From Lepidurus packardi (taxonomy: Eukaryota > Arthropoda > Branchiopoda > Notostraca > Triopsidae), in assembly GCA_023053545.1 (NCBI GenBank), contig JAKZAN010000005.1, positions 1,240,001-1,304,000 of the forward strand: a stretch of DNA of 64,000 nucleotides. The letters are read 5' to 3'. Position numbers and translations under genes: made by a program. Below the pieces are notes generated by a model. The model was not told the origin of the DNA, did no database searches, and saw nothing but the letters and a program-made list of their open reading frames with translations. Below, in pieces: positions 57,368 to 64,000 of this stretch (its first letter is position 1; each line of letters opens with the position of its first letter).

Positions 57368-57876
57368 CAACAGGTTCTCCAGTTTCGGAGATAAAAATGA
57401 CACTAGTGTGTATTATGGTTTGAAAACGTTCTCGGAAAACCAATGACAAACGGGTGTCACTCGAATTCAAAAATGGTAGTTGGATTGTAAATACATTAGT
57501 TTAGGTTAGGTTAGGTTAAGTTAGGATAGGTTAGGTTAGGTTAAGTTAGGATAGGTTAGGTTAGGTTAGGTTAGGTTAGGTTAGGTTTAGGTTAGTTTAG
57601 GTTTGATTAGGTTAGTTTAGGTTTGATTAGGTTAGGTTAGCTTAGGTTAGGTTATTAAGTTAGGTTAGCTTAGGTTAGGTTATTAAGTTAGGTTAGATTA
57701 GGTTAGCTTCACGATTCTCATCAATTTTCGTTGATGAGAGTCGCTAAAATTTGAATTTTCTTTCACTCCACTAGCTGAAAAAAGAAGAATTCATTGTTGG
57801 CCAATGACACACTAGTGTCATGTTTGACCCAGTGACACTTTACGTACGTATGTAACTAAATCCGGAGAACGTGTTG
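57368..57876. mobile_element. TTAGG-bearing small element, copy A, with expanded array
   Basis: A 509-bp element with CAACAGGTTCTCC and GGAGAACGTGTTG ends, flanked by a perfect 8-bp duplication GAGTGCGC (57360-57367 and 57877-57884). It shares its arms with copies 1 to 3, but the central TTAGG-like tract is expanded to about 200 bp (57500-57707), made of TTAGG, TTAAG, TTTAGG and TTGATTAGG variants. An inverted repeat, CTCATCAA and TTGATGAG, follows the array. It is non-coding. The ends do not fit a superfamily I can name with confidence. Confidence 0.88.
57500..57707 (+). repeat. TTAGG-like array in copy A
   Basis: Imperfect tandem units of the arthropod telomeric pentamer TTAGG, mixed with TTAAG, TTTAGG, TTAGC and GATTAGG variants. 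A matching array at 59020-59238 lies in copy B. The array is interstitial and confined to the element. Confidence 0.9.
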
Positions 57877-57903
57877 GAGTGCGCACAACAGGTTCTCCAG
57901 TTT

Positions 57904-58884
57904 CCCTCGGTGGTCATCGGTACTGGCAGCAGAACTGTACGCCATCAAGGAAGCGCTAGCAATTATCGAGAATTCGGATACAAACAAATACCTTATCCTT
58001 TCGGACTCAAGAGCTGCACTCAGTGCTATTGCTTCATATGGAAGGAGGGCCTACTTCGAAATAGTACAAGATATTCAGAATAAAATACGGTTGTTACAAA
58101 CAAACAACTTTGACATAACGTTGCAATGGGTTCCTGCACATATAGGTATCGCTGGTAACGAAGCAGCAGATTCGGCGGCAAGGATTGGAAAAAACTCAAA
58201 TCAGACAATTTTAAGAGAACTCACAAGACACGAAATCACAACCGTAATCAAACAGAAGATAGAACAAAAAGTACTTCAGCGATTAAAAAACAGCTCTTTA
58301 CAAAATCTTGTTCAATCTGCTACAAACATCAGGCCAGCACCCTGGTTATTGCACAAAAACAGAAAAATGGCAGTAGTTCTTTTAAGACTGAGATGTGGTC
58401 ACGGAAGTACAGGAGCATGGCAGCATAGGTTCAAATTAAAAAGAAATAGCGCATGTGATAGATGTGGCGAGAGAGATGATACGGTGGAACATAAGGTTAT
58501 AAAATGTCTGTATAACTCAATGGAACGTGAATTCCTCAAGAATAAAATGATTAAAGAAGGAATAGAATTTAAACTCGAGAACATTCTGGGGTTTGGCAAA
58601 CTTACGGAACATAAGCAATTTTTAGCACAATCATATCTGGCGGACTTCATAAGAATAACAGGACTAGTTGATCTCATCTAAGTAATCGGCTCGGTGATGG
58701 TCTAAACTCTATCACCTTTCATACCATGCACTTTCTTTGGCACGTCCATTCCAATTAAAGTATGTAAATTCGTGCGTGGACCAGAGAAGACAGAAGGAGT
58801 AGACAGCGACATCAAGTGGGAATGCTGCAGACGACGATGCGATGACGATTCGCCTGTCGTCTATAACAACACAAAGAAGAAGAA
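57904..58884 (+). mobile_element. 5'-truncated non-LTR retrotransposon (RNase H-bearing clade)
   Basis: About 980 bp inserted in the left arm of copy B. The 13-14 bp sequence AGGTTCTCCAGTTT is present on both sides (57890-57903 and 58884-58897). The plus strand carries the 3' part of an ORF2-type frame, a 3' UTR of about 200 bp and a short (AAG)n tail. The combination of severe 5' truncation, long target duplication and simple-repeat tail is typical of target-primed insertion. The RNase H domain with a Cys/His knuckle points to the I/R1/LOA group rather than L1 or CR1. Confidence 0.9.
57905..58681 (+). pseudogene. ORF2 C-terminal fragment: RNase H and zinc knuckle
   Basis: An uninterrupted frame of 258 codons runs from the truncation point to the TAA at 58679-58681. 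The RNase H portion has AAELYAIKEAL (catalytic Glu), LILSDSRAAL (Asp) and GNEAADSAA (Asp); the first catalytic Asp, normally in a D-G-S motif, is missing because the insertion is truncated. WVPAHIGIAGN is the usual motif before the last Asp. A C-terminal CDRCGERDDTVEHKVIKC gives a C-x2-C-x8-H-x4-C knuckle. The reverse transcriptase and endonuclease are absent, so the fragment is dead. The intact frame suggests a recent insertion. Confidence 0.9.
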
Positions 58885-59019
58885 GGTTCTCCAGTTTCGG
58901 AAATCCGAGATAAAAATGACACTAGTGTGTATTATGGTTTCAAAACGTTCTCGGAAAACGAATGACAAACGGGTGTCACTCGAATTCAAAAATGGTAGTT
59001 GGATTGTAAATACATTAGT

Positions 59020-59238
59020 TTAGGTTAGGTTAAGTTACGATAGGTTAGGTTAGGTTAAGTTAGGATAGGTTAGGTTAGGTTAGGTTTAGGTTAGGTTAGT
59101 TTAGGTTTGATTAGGTTAGTTTAGGTTTGATTAGGTTAGGTTAGCTTAGGTTAGGTTATTAAGTTAGGTTAGCTCAGGTTAGGTTATTAAGTTAGGTTAG
59201 ATTAGGTTAGGTTATTAAGTTAGGTTAGATTAGGTTAG
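59020..59238 (+). repeat. TTAGG-like array in copy B
   Basis: The counterpart of the array in copy A, with the same higher-order pattern, including AAGTTAGGTTAGATTAGG blocks. It has one more terminal block than copy A, consistent with slippage after duplication. Confidence 0.9.
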
Positions 59239-59527
59239 TTTCACGATTCTCATCAATTTTCGTTGATGAGAGTCCCTAAAATTTGAATTTTCTTTCACTC
59301 CACTAGCTGAAAAAAGAAGAATTCATTGTTGACCAATGACACACTGGTGTCATGTTTGACACTTTACGTACGTATGTAACTAAATCCGGAGAACGTGTTG
59401 GAGTGCGAGCCGCTCTATATTTTTTAGAACATCGAGCGAAGGAGCGGTTCGCTCCAGATAAAATGCGACTAGCAAAAGAGTGAGCGCGTTCGAAAAAAAA
59501 CGAGCGATCTGCAGCTCTGGTTGTTGG

Positions 59528-59954
59528 CAGCACTGGTACCAAGCTTTCGTCACGTCGGACGGGTTCCGGCCTGATGAAAGCTCGGAACCAGGTCGAAAGC
59601 CCGCAACCAAACGGTCAGCTTTCACTGTTTGCTTTGGAATTTTCATCCGTTTCAAAACTTCAAGGAACTATAATTGCAGAAAAAGCCACTGGTCTTTCAC
59701 TAAATTAAAAAAAGATTGCCATTTGGAAAGAAGTAAAACGTTAATTTTTTCTCCTCCGTTTAAAAAATAAAATAAAACCGAACAACCTGACAACCCCGCA
59801 GTCCTAGACGCTTCACTTTTGCGCCGAAAGTGTTTCGTTAGGGAGATAGACACGATAGAAAACAGCCCCCAGGCGCGCATGGCATCCATAGTTCTGACGT
59901 TTCTTTCATGTCGTGTTTACCTTTTTTTTTGTGTGAAATAAACACTGAAAAATT
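59528..59954. other. Region upstream of the DHHC gene
   Basis: This is the right flank of the hAT-like element and the probable promoter and leader of the palmitoyltransferase gene, with T- and A-rich runs before the start codon at 59955. No coding region is seen. Confidence 0.45.
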
Positions 59955-61159
59955 ATGCCTATATTTCGAAAAGATCCATGCGGGATCGTCTGTCTAGTCA
60001 TTACATATATAGCGGTGTTTTACGCAGATTATGTCGTTGTACGATGGATCATTATTCAAACTATGCATACCAGGTGGGTTCATTTAATCATTTCTATCCC
60101 CTGCGACGTGCCACTATGTGTGTCGTCGTTATTACAACCAAATTGGTCTGCAGTCATAGTGGAAACCTGCGAGCCTAATCGCTTTTCATTTAATGTAATT
60201 TAATTTCCCATTCTATAGTTTGTGGGGTCCACTACACATGATTTTGTTCAACACCATCATCTTACTCTTAACCATGTCACATCTGCGAGCCGTTTTCTCG
60301 GACCCTGGTCTCGTATCACTGCCTCACAGTAGGTTGGACTTTTCTGATATAAATTCGGGTAACTTTCAGTTGATTTAGAATTCCCTCAAATGATCGTAAT
60401 ACTTCCATGTCACCATTTAAGCATTGTTTTTTCTGTCTTCCATTTGGCTAAAGGTTCGCTTAAGGATAATAATAAAGAAGACTGGACAGTTTGTGCACGG
60501 TGCGAAACCTACCGTCCTCCTCGAGCCCATCACTGTCGAATCTGCAAGCGTTGTGTACGACGAATGGATCACCACTGCCCATGGTAAAAAAAATAGCTTA
60601 TTTTCTCTTGTTATATACTATACCTAACGCTTACGGATGAATGGAACGTACGGGCAGGATCAATAATTGTGTTGGGGAATGGAACCAAAAATACTTTCTC
60701 CAGTTTCTGACTTACGTGGGGATGTTGTCGGTGTACGCGATTGCCTTGGTAGTGGCGTCTTGGGTAGGCGAGTGCCATGACTGCACCAAAGACCGTCAAA
60801 TAACTCAAACCAGAATGTAAAGAATTTGCCTTTTAATTGACGTTACTCTTTACGTTATTTAAAAAATTGACCTAAAAGCGTTTAAAATTGGTATTTCTAG
60901 TCTACATTCCGTCATATTGGTGGTCGAAAGCGGTCTCTTTGGCCTCTTCGTGACCGCCATCATGTGCGACCAACTCCAGGCCGTGTTCACCGATGAAACG
61001 GCCGTCGAACAAGCTAAACAGCAAGGCCCTTTCCGTCCTAGACGACCTCGGATGGCTTTGCTGGCCGAAGTGTGCGGCAGAAGTAACCCTCTTCTGTGGC
61101 TGCTTCCTTGCCAGCAAGCTCCGACCGATCTTGAACATTTCTCATACTACGATGTTTAA
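59955..61159 (+). CDS. DHHC palmitoyltransferase (ZDHHC3/7/21-like)
   Basis: Five exons (59955-60073, 60219-60358, 60454-60583, 60658-60816, 60901-61159) give 807 nt and 268 residues with consistent phases. There are two membrane segments at the N-terminus, then the Cys-rich domain [31 protein letters not shown] with catalytic Cys near residue 128 in DHHC, the [15 protein letters not shown] motif, two more membrane segments and a short cytosolic tail. DHHC enzymes transfer palmitate from palmitoyl-CoA to protein cysteines, mostly at Golgi and plasma membranes. The DPGLV motif after the second segment fits the family's DPG signature. The protein resembles a conserved insect DHHC group; which vertebrate subtype is orthologous is unclear. 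The next gene, in the same direction, starts 1.1 kb away. Confidence 0.95.
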
Positions 61160-62305
61160 AGCATTTCATTAACTCAGAAGAGCCAGGGAAAACATTGGCT
61201 GCTGTCGTCAACTCTATATTACATAAGTATATTACAATCCATCTCTAGCCAACACAAAAGCTCTAAAAATAAGTTTAAAAAAAAAAGAAGAAGTTGAAGG
61301 ATACTTCTAGACGAAATCTTGAGAACCACATAGAAAGTTTGTCGAAAACCACGTAGAAAGTACTTTGATTTTTTTGAATTTATCCAGATAATACTCTTTG
61401 CTGAAGTGTTCTTTGAGGAGTAACGAATTTATGAAACCAAGTAAGCAAAATTCCGTTTCCTTTTGAAAAGTACTATTGGAACTTTGGGAAAAAGGACGTA
61501 TCGTGTATGTGTGACTTGCATGGGTATCTTAGAACATTTAACGTTTGAAAAAAGCCACCCAACTCCGTAATTGGAACATTCTTAAGCCTGTATTCCTTGA
61601 TTTCAATGGTTGCACCCGTCAATGCTTATCGCCCGCGAGATACTGTGAATGAAGCAAAAGCCATTTGCCCTTATGGCCGCCCCCCCCCGCATACAAGTTG
61701 CGATATGTCAGTGTGCTCTTGTACATAGAAAACTGAAAGTCGTAATTGTGCGTCGCCCATGTGATAAGTGCAAAAGAAGACAAAACCAGATTTGACGACC
61801 ACAACGGCGATTTTTACTTGTGGCAAATTTAATATATTATGCACTGCTAAAACAGTCGAGCTTGTGTTTTGCTAGTTTTATATTTTTCTCCTCCTTCAGA
61901 GATTCAAATATTAGCTCCTCGTTGGCTTGGGCTTCTAAGGAGTTGCGTAATGGGGTTAATGGTAGCCATACTTGGGTTTCGGCATATCCTGTCGACGTCA
62001 GGTTAGGCTATTCACTGTTGTCTTCCGGTGACTGCGTGCACACCTGTTGCATTGTGTTTCGGAAAGCCAGATTGTGTTTTATCGAGACGTCTTGGAATCT
62101 TGTGCTCTATTACTGGCTGTTACGCGAAAAGCTCGGGGGAGGACGACAAACTCTTGGGGAATGTTACGTTCTACGTGATAGAGTGCAATTGAGAGTGTTC
62201 GTCGAGCCTTGCTGCAAGCTGGTAGTGGAAGTTGGGAATTTGGGACGTCCCCAAGGAGCCGGACCGTGTACCTTTTAAAAAGGTAAGAACTAAAATTAGG
62301 GAATT
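61160..62305. other. Spacer between DHHC and SPTLC2 genes
   Basis: It contains the DHHC 3' UTR and the SPTLC2 promoter and leader. A donor-like GGTAAGAAC at 62281 could end a leader exon just before the start codon. The open frame 61820-62278 looks fortuitous: no domain, no homologue recognised, and it lies in the probable leader. Confidence 0.45.
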
Positions 62306-63976
62306 ATGGCGCGGGAAGAGGAGTGCTTCGAAAGCGTGCCGCTGCATATAGCGATCGTGACGTACATGAATTTCGCACTGTGGTATGTCGTGTGGGTCGT
62401 TCGCGAGTTCATTAACCAAACGTTCCTAGGCGATAAGATTGTCGTTGATAAGACGGTGAGTCAAGCCACAAATATTGTACAAGATCTTATCTAGCTTGTT
62501 TAGTTTGTGTTTTTTTTGTTGCAATTTTTAAGGGTTATGTTCCGCTGGTTTCAAGCTTTGAGAGTCTGTACCGAAGAAATGTTATGCGACAAGCAGGAGA
62601 CTTGTTCGATGCACCCATTTGTAGCACACCCGGACCGACGTTTACCCTCAAGAATCGCGTTTTCAATTCCAACCGAAAGGTTCTGTAAGTTTTGTCAGAC
62701 TTTTGACTGCTTTAAGTGGACCCTTAAAAAGGGTTTAGGCTCCCGTATACCTAGCTTATTGACGCGAAGCAGTCACAGATGGCGCTGGTGTTTGTTTCTT
62801 TTTTGCGAAAGTATGTTCATGAAATGGTTTTTAACGAAAAAGTTTTCGTTCAAAACCATTCGCCCGCACCGAGCTAAGAGACATGGGAGTCTTAAGGGCA
62901 TTTATAAGCTAAGACTGTGTGGGTTTTATTGCTCAATTGATATATTATCTGGTATTCCAAAAAGGTGTACCGGCACTACGAGCGAATGTCTCAACATGGG
63001 GTCCTACAATTATCTGGGTTTCGCGCAATCCAGTGGCCCGTGTGCCGAAGCGGCCGAGGACGTAACGATGAAATACGGGGTGGGAGTGGGATCCACCCGA
63101 GCTGAAATTGGTAAAAGGAGAGGGGAAAAAAACGTCATTTTTGCTAAACATTCTTTTATGTGTACAGGTACCTTGGCTGTTTTGAAGGATTTAGAAGCAC
63201 TCGTGGCCAGATTCCTTGGAGCTGAAGATTCGGTCGTGTTTGGTATGGGCTTCGCCACGAATTCGCTGAATTTACCGACTCTGATGGGCAAAGGCTGTCT
63301 GGTCCTCAGTGATGAATTCAATCACGCGTCTATCGTACTGGGCTTGCGCTTGTCAGGCGCCACCATACGAGTGTTCCAGCACGGAAGTACGTAATAAAAC
63401 ACCTATTATTTATGCTGACGAAAAGGAAAGAAGGAATTTGTAGCTCCAATTGTTACTTGTAATGTATAGACGTAGCGCATTTGGAGCAACGCCTGCGGGA
63501 AGCGGTTGTGGACGGCCAGCCACGTATCAACCGACCTTGGCGCAAGATACTAATCGTCGTCGAAGGCGTTTATTCGATGGAAGGCTCCATTGTGCGCTTG
63601 CCTGAAATCATTGCCCTCAAGAAGAAGTATAATGCCTATCTGTACCTGGATGAAGCCCATTCTGTGGGTGCAATGGGACCTCGTGGCAGAGGTGTCGTCG
63701 ATTACTACGGATGCGACCCTAGCGAGGTGGATATACTCATGGGCACTTTTACCAAAAGCTTCGGTTCCGCTGGAGGATACATAGCGGGCTCCAAAGTATT
63801 TTCCGTTTTTTTCGTACATGTTTTTCAAACGTTTTTGAAATGTTTGTAGAATCTCATTAATTATATACGAACGACAAGCCATGCAGGCTGTTACGCCACG
63901 TCCATGTCTGCGCCAGTAGCCCAGCAAATTATTAGCTCAATGAAGATCATCATGGGAGAAGATGGCACGGATCAAG
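62306..63976 (+). CDS. SPTLC2: Serine palmitoyltransferase subunit 2, 3' end beyond window
   Basis: Six exons (62306-62455, 62533-62684, 62965-63110, 63168-63386, 63470-63795, 63850-63976) are visible, encoding 373 codons; the last ends in phase 1 at a donor, so the gene continues. An N-terminal membrane segment ([18 protein letters not shown]) is followed by GYVPL and the fold-type-I PLP enzyme core: [53 protein letters not shown], and the PLP-binding lysine in [13 protein letters not shown] (Lys318). The subunit pairs with SPTLC1 in the ER membrane and condenses serine with palmitoyl-CoA, the first step of sphingolipid synthesis. The intron 62685-62964 contains a dispersed repeat. The start fits the family's short N-terminus. 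Confidence 0.96.
62731..62811. repeat. Dispersed 80-bp repeat, copy 2, in SPTLC2 intron
   Basis: This matches 46571-46650 in the same orientation, from GGTTTAGGCTCCCGTATACCT to TTTGCGAAAG, with scattered substitutions. It lies in the second SPTLC2 intron and leaves an open frame across the intron, which should not be read as coding. Confidence 0.6.
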
Positions 63977-64000
63977 GTACATTCTTTTTAAGCGAAGAAA

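Larger units (their letters stand above)
57886..59400. mobile_element. TTAGG-bearing small element, copy B, split by a retrotransposon
   Basis: The left end is 57886-57903 and the remainder 58898-59400; together they make about 521 bp, nearly identical to copy A, with its own TTAGG-like array at 59020-59238. The right end is followed by GAGTGCGA (59401-59408), one base different from the duplication around copy A. The two copies therefore form a tandem dimer that shares one 8-bp spacer. The interruption at 57904-58884 is a later non-LTR insertion. Confidence 0.88.
57018..59519. mobile_element. hAT-like non-autonomous element, host of nested insertions
   Basis: The left end CAGAGCTGCAACGAG and the right end (reverse complement CAGAGCTGCAGATCG) share a perfect 10-bp terminal inverted repeat. 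They are flanked by an identical 8-bp target duplication, GTTGTTGG, at 57010-57017 and 59520-59527. CAGAG-type ends with 8-bp duplications are typical of the hAT superfamily. Without the inserts the element would be about 460 bp, non-coding, with clustered GAGCGAGC-type motifs at both ends. It is interrupted at 57368 by the dimeric element described separately. Confidence 0.85.

Noticed and set aside
57500-59238. TTAGG arrays as a chromosome end or fused telomere
   Set aside because: The arrays are short, impure and enclosed by terminal inverted repeats and target duplications of a mobile element, with genes on both sides.
61820-62278. A 152-codon frame before SPTLC2
   Set aside because: It lies in the probable leader of SPTLC2, has biased base composition and no recognisable domain.
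62507-63394. A 295-codon continuous frame across two SPTLC2 introns
   Set aside because: The conserved SPTLC2 protein requires splicing out 62685-62964 and 63111-63167 with good splice sites; the first of these introns also carries a dispersed repeat.

Overview
This is a gene-bearing stretch of an animal nuclear genome, almost certainly an arthropod. Every recognisable gene is broken by short GT-AG introns, the proteins match metazoan families, and telomere-type TTAGG units occur inside dispersed elements. The species cannot be named from the sequence. I assembled exon models by hand from splice sites and reading phase. Nine complete coding models keep a continuous frame to a stop, with the iRhom 5' boundary unresolved; ELAV and SPTLC2 run off the window.

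Layout: an ELAV/Hu RNA-binding protein (minus, 5' part only, 1123-2061); a CCP6/AGBL4-type cytosolic carboxypeptidase (plus, 6510-9853) that faces a p24-gamma cargo receptor (minus, 10502-11584); the nonsense-mediated-decay helicase UPF1 (minus, 13114-17815); a secreted peptide precursor ending in an amidation signal (plus, 20630-22785); an MDR-family dehydrogenase-like protein (minus, 24108-25610); the spliceosomal protein SmF (plus, 31890-32273); a 15-exon inactive rhomboid, iRhom (minus, 33483-44339); a DHHC palmitoyltransferase (plus, 59955-61159); and serine palmitoyltransferase subunit 2 (plus, from 62306, cut by the window end). These are ordinary, independently promoted genes, often convergent in pairs. 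No pathway cluster is evident, although the last two enzymes both use palmitoyl-CoA.

The large gaps (2.1-6.5, 26-31.9 and 44.3-57 kb) hold no gene I recognise. They contain simple repeats and small mobile elements. The most unusual locus is 57010-59527: a hAT-like non-autonomous element (CAGAG termini, perfect 8-bp target duplication) contains a tandem dimer of a second small element that carries expanded TTAGG-like arrays. The second dimer unit is itself split by a 5'-truncated non-LTR retrotransposon. Three more diverged copies of the TTAGG-bearing element lie at 11918, 25706 and 34384, which defines a family from this window alone.

The best protein-level leads are a CCP6-like enzyme whose catalytic glutamate is asparagine, and the unrecognised 176-residue peptide precursor made entirely of phase-1 exons.
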